DNA of 64,000 bases from Cornus controversa. Its lineage: Eukaryota > Streptophyta > Magnoliopsida > Cornales > Cornaceae. The first letter of the stretch is position 1. Each line of letters starts with the position of its first letter. Below, in pieces: positions 22,906-35,155 of this stretch. Where the stretch lies: assembly GCA_026545225.1 (NCBI GenBank), contig CM048845.1, forward strand, positions 103,102,033 to 103,166,032. The letters run 5' to 3'. The translations under genes were made by a program, and so were the position numbers. A model generated the notes under the pieces. The model worked only from the letters and a program-made list of their open reading frames with translations, had not been told where the DNA came from and made no database searches.

Positions 22906-23803
22906 GGTAAATATTATTGATATCCCTTGAGGTTTGATGTATTAACACACGGTACAACTTTGTGAATTTTCGTCACCAACACCCCCTGTTAGCTTTTTGA
23001 TTATTTTAATATGTGAAATGTCTTGATTGCCCCTAATTATTTAAATGTATTTTAATATAAAAATATTAGAATAGGAAAATGATCACAATAATATGCATTG
23101 ACAACTAGATTTTTATTTTATGATAATATTATTATTTATGAAAATAAATAATTATATATATTAGGTTATCTATATTACTGTGTATATATAGATGAATATA
23201 GAAAAAGAAAGAGAAATTTAATTACTTTTTTATTTTATGTTAACATTATTATGTATAGAAATAAATAATTATATATATAGGTTATATATATATTATAGTA
23301 TATTATATATATAGATAGATAGAGAAAAAGAAAGAGAAATTTAATTACTTTTTTTATTTTATGTTAACATTATTATGTATAGAAATAAATAATTATATAT
23401 ATATAGGTTATTATTATAGTATATTATATATATAGATAGATAGAGAAAAAGAAAAAGAAATTTAATTACTTTTTTATTTTATGCTACCATTATTATTTAT
23501 AGAAATAAATAATTATATACATATTATATATTATAGAATATATATAGGTATATTCAAAGAGGTATTTTGGTCTATTAGATAAGGTTAAATGAGTAAATTT
23601 AGTATTCAAATGAGTTATGTTAAAAGTCAAATGGCAGCATGGTCATTTTACTATCAAAAGGTGCTCTAACACAATGTACTTTTGGCAGGAGGGAGTGTAT
23701 GTGATATAACATATAAATCATTGGGGTGTTGGTGACAAAAATTTACAAAGTTGTAATAGCGTGTCAATACATCAAACCTCAAGGTGTGTTAGTGATATTT
23801 ACC
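22906..23803. mobile_element. MITE with long terminal inverted repeats and internal tandem array
   Basis: Left arm from GGTAAATAT, right arm ending ATATTTACC. Shared words in opposite orientation include CCTTGAGGTTTGATGTATT, ACAACTTTGT and GTCACCAACACCCC over about 85 bp. Flanking 9-mers do not match well, so the target-site duplication is decayed. Class is probably Mutator-like from arm length, which is an inference. Confidence 0.7.
23108..23540 (+). repeat. Tandem repeat, about 120-bp unit, 3.5 copies
   Basis: Units starting near 23108, 23227, 23350 and 23472 share TTTTTATTTTATGTTAACAT, GAAATAAATAATTATATA, and AGAAAAAGAAAGAGAAATTT. Copies 2 and 3 are nearly identical, while copy 1 is diverged. 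The array lies inside the MITE at 22906-23803. Confidence 0.8.
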
Positions 23804-23845
23804 GGAAAAAAATTATTTCAAGGGGGCATGTGCCCTTGGGCACAT

Positions 23846-24238
23846 GTAGGGATGACAACGGGGCTGATTTGGGTTGGGGACTCTAACCCCATCCCCTTTC
23901 CCGTTTAGCAAAGCTTTCTCATCCTTGCCCCAAATCATTTATTAAACGAGAACGGGGCGGGGTGGGTTTTTTTTTTTATTTTTTTTTTAACTTTTTGTTT
24001 AAGAGAGTAGTTTTGTAATTATACTCTTTTTTTAGCCTTTACACTCTTGTGTAATAAGGTTTTGTAATTTACATGTGTACCACTGATAAGATTTAAATAA
24101 GTAAATGTTATCTACACAACTATATAAGGCTAATTTTGTATGTGTATAGTATATATAAGGGTAATATGATTAATATAAAATATAAATGAGAGGGGCGGGG
24201 GTGCCTATTCCCATCCCTGCCCCGCCCCACCCCTCAAC
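23846..24238. mobile_element. Fragment of TAGGGATGACAACGGGG-type element
   Basis: Starts with TAGGGATGACAACGGGG and is rich in GGGGCGGGG/CCCCGCCCC words at both sides of an AT-rich middle, the same pattern as 1001-1680. It is interrupted at 24238 by the hAT MITE. No clear second terminus was found. Confidence 0.4.
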
Positions 24239-24836
24239 TAGGGGTGCAACTTGGGTTAGGCAATCCAAACCCAACCAAAGCCCAGTCCGATTTTTACTGG
24301 CTTGAGCAACTATTTTTATAATTAGGGTTGAGCTTGGGTTGAAAAACTTCAATCTGAACTTAATTAAGATTGAGCTTGGGTTGAGGTGCCAACAACTCGA
24401 GCCCAACTTGAACTCGAATTATAATATTATTTTTATACATATTTTTCATTTTAAAGATATTATATATAATATTCAAATTATGACAACCTTTTTCTTTTCA
24501 ACTTCCTTTATTTAAATATTAATTTGTTGTATGTTAACACTTTGGATAATTAATTTTCTAAAAATTTGTTTGTAATTTTTAGAAATTTGTATTTAAGTTC
24601 TTAATTTTGTGTGTGTTTAGGAGTAATCTAATGTGAAACTTATTAAAGATCACTTTAAATTTTTAACATAGAGATTGGTGATATAGATAATCCGAATTAA
24701 CCCGAGTTGCAAATCCGAGGGGATGGAATTTGGTAGTTAGGGTTGAAAGTAGGGTTAAAGTTGAGTTATGGTTGAAAATTTTATACGTAAGGTTGAACTC
24801 GAGTTGTACCTCTAATCCGTTCGAATTGTAACTCTA
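24239..24836 (-). mobile_element. hAT-type MITE, TSD CCCTCAAC
   Basis: Starts TAGGGGTGCAACTTGGG and ends GAATTGTAACTCTA, with a perfect octamer CCCTCAAC at 24231-24238 and 24837-24844. The interior (CTTTTCAACTTCCTTTATTT, TGTATGTTAACACTTTGGAT) is the reverse complement of the middle of 3324-3948, so the two are copies of one family in opposite orientations. Confidence 0.85.
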
Positions 24837-25001
24837 CCCTCAACCATGCAAATTTTTTCCTTTCACTCTTATAACTGGTTCAAAATTACTTAGAGTCTCT
24901 CAAAATTGATAAAAAAAAAATGGAGCGAGTGGATGGGTCCCCACCGAGAAGCGACATATTGCCATCTTTAGGCACACAGTGGCTCCGCCACTAGTTGGAT
25001 T

Positions 25002-25706
25002 TGACATGAACTAATTGCTTGGCCTTCGGGAGTTAATTCCACTTCACCCCTGAAATTCACTACAAAAATAATTAATATATTTTCCACAAATTGTCCAAAA
25101 AAAAATTAAATGGATGATGTATATCTGTTCGTATATTATTATATATATTGTTATGGATAGCGTGAACAAAATTTTTGTAGTGTTTGTGCATAAGCCGTAG
25201 CCGATAAAATGGACCTTCCCTGGACTCTCAACCTCGTTTGCCCGTCCAATCCGTTGCTCCTAACAGCCGATACTTACTCTGCCATCGACACACCTCCAAC
25301 CGCTTCCCCTATAATCACTCAACTTGTAACACGTGTCAAACCACAGTTTCACCACTACAGTTGTCACTCCTTATCATTTCGGATAGTAATATGACGCACC
25401 TGCAAACAATTAAGATTGGGTGGAACCCATCCTATATGAAATAATCTCGACCGTTCCCTCTGGCGCACAGAAGATCAATCCAGTTCCACTCTCAATACGT
25501 TACGTGTCACCTTTCACTAAACCCTCACCAATCTGCAACGGCTAACGGCCGCACCTGATTACACCCTATAATCCTATATATATACGCATCCATATCCTCC
25601 CTTGCCTTCACCACCCCCTCTCTCTTTGCAATAACCAAACCATACACCATATAAAGAAAGGGACACCCTTGTACCCCAAACTAGTCCATTGTTGACACAC
25701 ACACAC

Positions 25707-25746
<40 letters not shown>

Positions 25747-25784
25747 CTTTTAGGGTTGTGCAGTTTTAGATAGTCTCAATTACA
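25002..25784 (+). promoter_or_regulatory. Upstream region of the VQ gene
   Basis: A TATA-like TATATATA lies at 25575-25582, about 200 bp before the start codon. A G-box CACGTG is at 25330-25335, an ACGTGTCA element near 25503, and a W-box core TTGAC near 25692. A C/T-rich leader follows the TATA and a (TA)n run at about 25711-25742 lies just before the ATG. The W-box and G-box content would suit a stress- or WRKY-related gene, but these words are short and can occur by chance. Confidence 0.4.
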
Positions 25785-26402
25785 ATGAGCCCTGCACAAT
25801 TCCATGCAAAGAGATCAGACAATATCAATAATGCCTTGTACCCATCACATCTAAAGATCAACAACGACTCACATTGTATCAAGAAATTGTCACCCCCGTC
25901 GTCGTCTTCCACGGCCGGTGTCAAGCCTCAACAGCGCCACCCGGTGATCATTTACACACATTCTCCGAAAATCATTCACACCCATCCCCGTGACTTCATG
26001 TCATTGGTGCAGAAACTCACCGGCCTCTCTTCCTCCTCCGACAGTGTAATTCAAGCAAAAATGGAACCCAGTAAAGACACCCCTTCGGAGGAGGACCAGA
26101 AAAATGTTGGTAAGGATGTTGTCACCGCCGGGGACGACAACGAGGAGTCGTCGGTGGTGACGGAGGAGAATTGCAGCAGTGCAAGTGATGTTCAGGTGAA
26201 TTCTTGTTTGGTCCCACCCATGTTCGATCCTCCTAATCCATGCTTCAATAATATCCCGGTTTTCACACCCAACCATACAGATTTTTTATGCTCTAATCAA
26301 CCATTCTTTAACTATACAGATTCCTTGTTTTTTATGCCTAATATGAGAAGCTCTATCACATCTTCCACGTTGGAAGCCATGAAAGAGTTTCGAGAAGTTT
26401 GA
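25785..26402 (+). CDS. VQ motif-containing protein (MKS1-like subgroup)
   Basis: A single-exon gene of 205 residues, normal for plant VQ proteins, which usually lack introns. The VQ motif is FMSLVQKLTG at residues 71-80, matching FxxxVQxLTG. N-terminal to it are DSHCIKK (28-34) and VIIYTHSPKIIHT (54-66), the two conserved blocks that mark the MKS1-like VQ subgroup. VQ proteins are nuclear or plastid cofactors that bind WRKY domains through the VQ motif, and MKS1-type members are MAP kinase 4 substrates in defence signalling; applying that role here is inference from the family. The remainder is low complexity: a serine run around 81-85, an acidic stretch around 95-125 and an Asn/Pro/Phe-rich tail. 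The first ATG is taken as the start because the conserved blocks follow it and no upstream in-frame extension is needed. The DUF639 gene converges on it 1.5 kb downstream. Confidence 0.93.
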   Translation: MSPAQFHAKRSDNINNALYPSHLKINNDSHCIKKLSPPSSSSTAGVKPQQRHPVIIYTHSPKIIHTHPRDFMSLVQKLTGLSSSSDSVIQAKMEPSKDTPSEEDQKNVGKDVVTAGDDNEESSVVTEENCSSASDVQVNSCLVPPMFDPPNPCFNNIPVFTPNHTDFLCSNQPFFNYTDSLFFMPNMRSSITSSTLEAMKEFREV

Positions 26403-26490
26403 AGTTCTAGTAATTTATTTGAATTTTGATAAGGATAATTTCATCAATTTCATACAAATAAAACATTTTTTATTTTATTTTTCAGTGTTC

Positions 26491-26524
<34 letters not shown>

Positions 26525-26710
26525 GTGAATTTCTCTGTGATTTCTCCAAACATTGAATTTCTTTTAAGACTTGGTTTTCTTAGTACATTCTTTATTTGTA
26601 GTTATATTCTTTATTCATATATTATACTTTTCACAATAATGATCATATATAGTATTAATAAATATTAGTTTTCTTAGTTATATTCTTTATTCATAAATTG
26701 TACATTTCAC

Positions 26711-26741
<31 letters not shown>

Positions 26742-27905
26742 GAGTTCATTTGATTGATTCATTAGATGCCATTAGTCATCTACACACTAATAGCCTTTTT
26801 TTGAGTGATCGCAGAGAAAGGACTTGATAATTAGTTTTTATATGTACCTTAGTCTCTCTTCAATAATATTGCTCATATCTCAATTATCCTTTCTGGTTTG
26901 TCAATTTTTTGTTGCAAGGATTAAAATTTTGAAAAGGTAAAAAATCTTAATTTGTTTTAATCGAGTTAACTAAATAGGTACTTTATACTGGTTATGTAGC
27001 TAGCAAGGCATTTGATTAATTTGCGGTTTTTGGTACTGGTTTTTAATTACACTATACAACCCAATTAGTTGCTTATAAAATTTCAAATAAATCATAACTA
27101 TTATATGTCAATTTATAATACAATGGAACCACCCCAAAACCAGTATGCCTTATCCTAGCTATTTGGGATGAATTTGTGCATCAAAATTTGATTTGTGATT
27201 AATTTATTATTTTACAATTTTTTTTTCCATTGATTCAATTTTATATTAAAATAACATTTCTTTTGTTTAAGTGTTATTGTTGGAGCAGTTTTTGATCAGT
27301 ATGATCAATGATGGTAAACTTGCTTGTGGAAGATCTGAAATGTTTGCTTCTTCAGTGTCAAAATTGTGGAACACCAATACATTAGTTCCTGAGCAAGTCT
27401 GAGGCAACCCATTTACTCTGGTGAAAATTATTAGAATGCTTACTAAGACATCAAGTGTTTCAACTATAATTTGAACAGAATAATCCCCAGGCATATAGCA
27501 AGAAGTGAGAGGACATGTTTAATACCAAAACCATGACATAAAGTCATAAAGACCATCATCATACTGGGAAGACTAGAATCATAATACCAACACGCATTGT
27601 GAGCTTAATCCTGAAAAAACTTAACTGATAGAGGTCAGAGTTTGAACTTGGAAATGATGACTAAAACTTCATGTCATAGATTGAAAGTTTCGAAAAGAAA
27701 AATAGAGTAAGATGAACATGATGATACACATAAATCATGAAATTGTTAAACATAATTGCACAAAAAATCATTTTGCATATCCTGATGCATACAGCCTTTA
27801 ATTGTGTTTCCATTTAATTGTACAAATTTACACTCTTGAGAAATCTATCTATGGTATTAAGAATTCACAGCACAAAAACATATGCACATTTACAAGAAAA
27901 TTAGA
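26403..27905. other. Intergenic region between convergent VQ and DUF639 genes
   Basis: Holds the 3' untranslated regions of both genes, two (AAT)n microsatellites (about 26497-26525 and 26713-26742), and AT-rich DNA. A 75-codon minus-strand frame at 27267-27494 has no recognisable domain and is not called. Confidence 0.5.
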
Positions 27906-30900
27906 TCACCTTTTCTTTTTATCTTCTTTTGCCCTTTCAAGAACAAGAAGAGCTGCTGGTACACTGAACCACCATTCTCTTAATCTCCTTGTCCATCTTT
28001 CCGTGCTTGCTTTCCTCGGGGGCGAGTACCTTGTAAATGCCTCCAAAAAGACCAGTAGAATTATGTATTTAATTGGTACAAATGCCATGATCAAGGCCAT
28101 GACCAGAAGAGTAACTGCAGATTTCTGACTTGCCTGAACATAAAGACCCACAAGTGTTAACCAAACAAGATTTAACTTGCAATATTTAGTTCAAGGTAAC
28201 TGTAGTGTGCGCATGAACTACTATATTTTAAGACCAGTCACACATGGAGTACCATCTAGCAATGCTTCACTACCCATGGAAGCACCCTTGGCATTTGTAA
28301 ATAATAAATGCCAAGGTTACAACTCCACTTAGAGTACAAAGCCCTCTGTTCCACGATGTGGTGTGGTGTGGTGTAGCTGATGAATCAGTGATGGAGTCAC
28401 ACCTCATACACTAATTTTATTAATAATTTCACCATAGAATATAGAACAAGCACTCTATAATGAAGGGAAACGCAGAAAGAAAAAAATGTGGAAGCTAGAA
28501 AGGGCACAAGTAAACAAAACCTGAGGGAAAATGAACAACTGTAAGGCACGTAACTTGAGAAGAACAATGTTTGCATCCTGTATGAGCTCTTTAGCCTGTG
28601 AAATTGCATTCTGAAGAGCCAAAAGCTGCTCCATGGTGTTCATAGCCGGAGGTACTATTACCTTGAGTTCATTAACAGAATTTCCTTGACTGAAGCACCG
28701 AGTAAGTACCATAAACACAGCCATAAAGATGAATGTCAATGCAAAGGCATAGCTCAACCATCCCCTGCAAATGCATATCTGGTAAATCTATACACATAAA
28801 AAAAGGGTGCTGTCCAAGTGCAGGAAAAGTTCATCATCTATTTTTTGGTTCAATTTTCTCTTCATCTTTTTACAAACTTCCCTTGTTAACATTCCTCATT
28901 ACCGAGATACAATATATATATATATATGCATGCAAGTATGAATTTATAATATATGAATATAATATTGATTACCGTTGTCCCAGCAAAATATTAAAAGCAC
29001 ATGCTCTTCATGTTTTATGGATCACTTTAACCTTCTTCACATTACCATTAAGCTGCTATGAGTGTGTGTGTGTGTCAGCTGCAATTTGTGTATTTGACAT
29101 CATAGCATTGCTTCGTCACTTGCTTCCAAAATGGAAATTTTGAAACAACATTGTACTTCAAGCTTATGGACAGAGAACTAAACTTCCATGGAACTCATCT
29201 TTCTCTACACCTCTACACAATCAAACTTTCACTTCCATACTGCAAATAGAGGATCCTTTAATATAAATGAAAGGCACGTTTTGGCAATTTTGAAAGATAT
29301 TCTACAGTGACAGGCTGGTTTTGTGCAACTATGATAATTCCACTCCAAGATTTCACTATTTCCCACGGCACAGATTCTTATCTTATAAATGAAGGCAATC
29401 AGTTCCATTTTTTAAACTTTAGAAGGCAGTGTTTTAAGGAAAAATGCTGGCTGCAAACACCCTTCATCCTATTGAATCAAAGCCTCCATGGCCAAATTTG
29501 ATTGTTGTTTGAAATACAGATGTGTAACAAGGGCATAAAAGCACTTCGTACAAGCTCTAGTACCAAATCAACATGTACAACATTCAAAAACCTGGTTCAA
29601 TACTGCTCCCTACTAATACATTGATAGGTTGTAGGTTTTGTGGTCTGGAAAGAGTTGAAAATTGAAATCCTCTAGGTCCTAAATATCACTTTTTGGATTT
29701 CCAAAAAAGTTGTCGCAGAAATTTCTGGACCAAAACTACTTAGGATTTCTGGAGTTTAATTAAAGGTCAAATTGGTAGGATAAAGGGCTTACTAACGAAA
29801 CTAGGCATTAGGATGAAAAGGGAAAAAGGGGAGCGGGGAGGGCAAATCTGGTAGCAGAAAATGAATTGAACAAAGAGAACAAAAGGTCTCTTCTAGGATT
29901 CCACCTAGAAGCCCTCAGACTTTGCCAATAGAAAAGTCGCATCAAACCATCAATTAAAACTTTAGAATCATCTCTCAAATTCTAAATAAATTAAATCCTA
30001 TTAAATTGGATGATTGATTATATAATTAGGCTGTTCAACTTCTACTACTAGAAGTAGACTAAACTAGAAACTTTGAAATTTTGACTAGTAAGACCACTCT
30101 AACCCTGCTACAGTGACATACATATAAATCAAATAACATCGCTAGACCCCAAAAATGATCCATGGACCACTTTTTTACATCCTATGTCCTGCAAACCTTA
30201 AAATTACCAAATACCCTTGACTCCTAAAAGAATATACCAGCAACAAACTAACCCGAGTAAAACATAGAGTAAGACTGAAACTAAACAAATACTGGGATAA
30301 CAAAAGGTCCCAAGCTCATTATATATGAAATGCACAAAGCCAAAATGACAGCAAACTCCAAACTCGTGGGAACTTGCCTGAAGCCAAGGCCAGGATTCAC
30401 CAAATTTCATTTACTCCCATAAAAATCATTAGACAATAACAAAACAAGCTAATGAAATTTCCTGTGCCAAATTTTGAATCGATCACATTAAATATACTAT
30501 GTAAGTTATTTTTAAATCTTAATATCACCCTTTGATTGCAGCTACTCAACCAAAATACTGGAATTGCTTTCATGTGGAATGTGAAACACTTAAAGCCTTA
30601 TTCAAGAATAAAGGCCATGATAGCAACTGTGCTGCATTTGGTCAACATTAAGTGAAAAAGAAAAGAGAGCTGATTTTAATGTGAATATCACGCAGTCATG
30701 CTGTCCAAATGAACAACAGTACAGAAAATAAGTCTTCGCATAACCACTTACCAATAAATGATACACGTGAAACCCAAGCAGAATAACATAGACTTCAAAG
30801 GGTCTTCCCAATATGCCAGAGAAAGAAGCCACTTTCCAAGTTCTGTAAGAGGGGATAGCAACTCCTGCAGAAACATGTGAAATTTAGAAGCTATCAAGAA

Positions 30901-33900
30901 GAAATCACATGGTTCCAGCCACAGGTTGATGAGATGATGGCAGAATTCAAGTTGCCAACCCCAAATAGTTGAACTAATGTAGCAATGACATATAATTTGT
31001 GTTTTCAGTCTGTTTATCAAACGTAATTAGTAGAAATTGGCCATGTGATGGATTCATTCTATTTATTTACTTAGAAGGCTGCTTCCTAGAGCAGCTCCTT
31101 TTTGGCCACACTAACTATATGGGGTTAATGATCATGCTCCTCACTTCCAATAACTAAAAATCCTTGTCAAAGTTTGAAAATAAAACAAAATAAAATCTTT
31201 AATTGTAATACTAGTAACACCTTCATGACTGCCAATTTGGTCTCAATGCCATCTACTTTAACTCCATCAACTGTTTCTTGTGCAATCACCACCTCCTTAT
31301 AGCTGCTTCTAGACTCTTTAACTGATCTTTCCAGTGAAGTCATCTCTCCTACAGCAATTTCCCCCACAACAAGCCCAGCCTCATTGGGAACATTTGAACT
31401 TATTCCAAACACAAAGCCTAAGTTTGAAGCCATGGCCAAAGCTGATATTGAATACATTCCACCTCGAGCAATAAAATTGTTAGTCTTGTATGATTCCCTT
31501 GAGGTTGACATGTTTGCAAGTGTTTCTAGAATTAGGTCTCCACCTGGAAGTTTATCACAGAGATTGAACAGAAGAAGAGACTCACAGCAGAGAGGGATAG
31601 AAGAACGTATTTCTTTAAGGGCTTGTACTCGCAGAATTCCAAGTATGGCCTTTAAAAGTGTTTCATTCCGTTCAACTCCTGTAATCTGAAACTTATGTAT
31701 AAATCTGTGGACATATAGTATTTCTCGAATGATGGCTAGCCAATAGTCACGACGAGTGTGTCCTTTAAGTTCAGGAAACTCCATCACAGCCGGTTCTGAT
31801 CTACAGCAGAAACCAAAAAAAAGAAAAATTTAACTGCATTCTCGGGTATATAAATAAGCTTTCAGATTATGGAAAACTACAATAACCATATCATAATATA
31901 TGAAAGTTCAAAATGTAAAAGAGTAGCAACTGAAAATTATGACCAATAAATGAATCGATATGCATTATTCCTTACAAGGAAATTGATTTATACAAGACTG
32001 CCTTGTCAAAAAGTCTAGTTCCCAGTGGTCCTGTTAACTCTGGTTTAATAACCTGTTTTAAATCACCAGACAAGTCATATCTTTTGGCTGTGTCATAAGA
32101 CAACACACGAAGAGCTTCAAAGTAGAGTGCATGATCTGTCAGAACTAACCGACCTGCAATTTACAAAATATAAATTAGAAATGTACCAAAGATGCAGAGA
32201 GTGTCCACTACTTATTCCCTTTTCAAGTTAAACTTGTACCACATGAACTTAGGGTACAACCGAATTTCTGGTAGGAATAATCATTGCAGTCAATGAAGAT
32301 TTATTTGTTACAATGAGAAAAGACCATTATCTAGACTTGGTCCTACTTGGTCCTTTTAATGCTGGGTGCCAGGAGAGCAGGCAGAGGATAACCTAACCTC
32401 AATATTATCAGCTTGCAATGGTAGGACTGTAAATCAGTTCAAACTGTTCAAGCTCAGCTCAAGCTTGAGCAAGCTGTTAAAGCTTGTCCTGCTAACAGCT
32501 CGCTCAAGGTTCATTAAATGAGTGAAGCCAGCTCAATCTGAAATCTAGGCCCATCATGCGAACGAGCTGAGCTCAATTAGTTACAAAGAGGTTCCATGTC
32601 AACTCAGTTGGGAATCTGACACTGGTAGTATTGTAATTGGAGACATTGAAGGGCGATGCCTTGACAGGTTATCCTGTTAATTTAAGTTTTTCACGCTCTT
32701 TTAATACCTTTCAGAAAAGAAGAAGTCAATGGTCCAAAATCAATCAACCACTAAAACTAAGAATCTACAGTCGCACAGACAAACTCTCTCTATCTTTTGC
32801 TCTTACAGTGTGAGCAGTTGCAATGCATGACATGTGCATTTTATTTTGACCAATGATTATGATAACAAGGCTTGAAATTTCCAAGCCTTTTAGAACTTCT
32901 TAAGAACTCAATTGATTTGTGCGAGCCAAGCTGAGTAACTGGTCTATTTGAATGAGTCAAGCCCGATCACAACTGTTTGAAAATTAACCAAGCTCAAACT
33001 GAGCTCAGATACTGCTTCTAACCAGCCAAGCTGAGCATAAGCTCTATAAATTTTGGCTTGACTCAGCTTGTTTACAGCCTATAAAATGGCTGATCTCATA
33101 CTCAAAAGAGTCCCCTTACACTTGGCAGTCTAAGCTTTTACCATGTCACCTGACCATTTTTTTTTCCCATCAAAATTATATATATTTAAAAAAGTTGCAT
33201 TTTGAATATTAAAGAGTTAACCTATCACAATAATCTACCAGGCCACGCAGAAATTCCCACATGTTGAAGAACCGGCTGGCTGGTGATTGTCCCGTCCACT
33301 TCCAGAACCTTTTCCCCTCTTTCTGATCGAAATGCAGAAAGGAGAGATGACTCTGATTGGGTCTTCAATTTTCTTATCACCCTTTAAGAAAAACAAAAAA
33401 AATTAATATTTAGAAGTTGGATTTGATGTGACCTTATATATAAATTCATGATGTAACATAAGAAAATGCCAAGAAATATATAAAAAGCTTAAAGTTGGTT
33501 TTGAACAGGAGAAAGAGTTTATTTCTTTTTAAAGGAAAAAAGAACTGAAAATTCAATAATTGAAAGGCTAGGTGGTATTATTGTATATACACAATTTTCC
33601 TTGGGTCTTTTTGTTGAAATGACCCTCCTAAATTTGCAGGCATTAAACTGATAGAATTCCAAGTTTAGGGGGTCATACAACCTGTAATTTAGGGGATAAA
33701 GTGTTATTGACCCAAATAACAGTCCTTAGTCCTACCTATTGTTACATATCGATCAATACGACCAATACAGCAATCCCACAATTATTAATGATGCTGCAAG
33801 TGATATCATGATTTAGACCAAAACTTGCTAGGAAGGAGTCTAAGATCTCTTCTTTGTACCATTCAAACAGAAAACCCAATCATTCACTATGCTCATATTA

Positions 33901-35120
33901 TTTCCTCAAACTCAATCAAGAACACATCATTGAAATATCGTCCATTAGTTAAGCGGACTCATGCACACTTATTTGTGTGAAAGTAACATTTAGGTGTGAG
34001 ATTTGTCAAACCCCCAAATTACATATTCTGAGTTTCAACAAGAGTATATCTGAATGAAAACAGGGTTCAAGTAGTTTTCAGATTGGCATACAGGTGCCAG
34101 TTTGAAGAGAGCCTTATGTTCCAAAGCATGCTAACTCCTTTTTGTTTCTTATGCACACTTTCTTGTTTCTTTACGCTTAGAATAGCCTTCCTTAATTTAT
34201 AATTATAGTAACATTAAATCTGAAACATTTGGTTCCTATTTTGAAGCATAACTATTGAATAAGACTCAGCTTACATGAAGACTTGATGTATTAGTTTGAA
34301 TATCTGTGTCATGTACACCAGTGAGACAGGTATTTCTCGTGATTGCCAGTGAAAATTGTATAAAGTATGCAAAGAATAAAAGTTACAGAGGCCATAACTA
34401 AGCTTGTAGAGGGAAAATCTAACTATTGATTATCATATAAACTTCTACGTAGTGGAAGACACACTTATCAATAGTTTAAGTAAGCATAGAACAGAGGAAG
34501 ATATAATATAAAGAAAAAAAGAACAATTCTCAAAAAAAATTGGCAACACATCCAACTAGAAAAATGATGGCAATACTATACATGATTGCCTTATTATAAG
34601 ATTTTCCTGTTTCTTAAAGAATTAGAAATGGAAGTTAATAAGGGTAAACCATAAAAGAAATATAAAAGTAAAATCACAAAATATTATTATATTGTTCAAG
34701 AAAATTAAAATTAACATTTAACAATGACCTGCACATATCATAGGCTTACTGCTACCAAAAAGTTAATGGAGCGGTAAGAATTAACCTTTCTAATCCACTA
34801 AGGTACTTCTCATAGACAGAGAACTGAAGCCGACTACCGGTTGATTCTGTAAGCACTTCAAAAAGATTATCACTGATAATAATATTGGCAATGATGGGAA
34901 CAGCTGGAGCAATCCGAGAAAAGGCCTCTTTCCCAACAGTAACATCATCATCAATCTGCAACACAGACAAGGTCAAAAGAGAAAAAGGCAATGTCAGAAA
35001 GCACAAAAACAGTGAGAACAAGATATTACATGGGTATTTAGGAGAGGGCTACGGTAAGAAGAAACTAGAAGAAAGCATGCTAAAAATCAGAAGTTCTTTT
35101 CTTAAGCATATGGAAAAATA

Positions 35121-35155
<35 letters not shown>

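Larger units (their letters stand above)
19769..24993. mobile_element. hAT-like element carrying a nest of other elements
   Basis: The left end TAGAGGTGGAGCTAGG and right end GGCTCCGCCACTA form imperfect terminal inverted repeats. The flanking octamers GTTGGATC (19761-19768) and GTTGGATT (24994-25001) agree at 7 of 8, as expected for a hAT-type duplication. Internal words near the ends (CAGGGGGCGCAATG, GGGGGCATGTGCCC) suit this family. Most of the 5.2 kb is later insertions: an LTR-like piece (20501), a Mutator-like MITE (21304), a hAT MITE (22284), a second inverted-repeat MITE (22906) and another hAT MITE (24239). No transposase frame survives. Confidence 0.6.

Noticed and set aside
25209..25444. 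Short overlapping frames upstream of the VQ gene
   Set aside because: No homology or initiation context; the region fits a promoter with G-box and TATA better.
27267..27494. 75-codon minus-strand frame between VQ and DUF639 genes
   Set aside because: No domain, no paralogue in the window, and no splice-compatible neighbour exons. Possibly 3' untranslated DNA.
31384..31689. 101-codon plus-strand frame opposite DUF639 exon 6
   Set aside because: It is the antisense shadow of a conserved exon.
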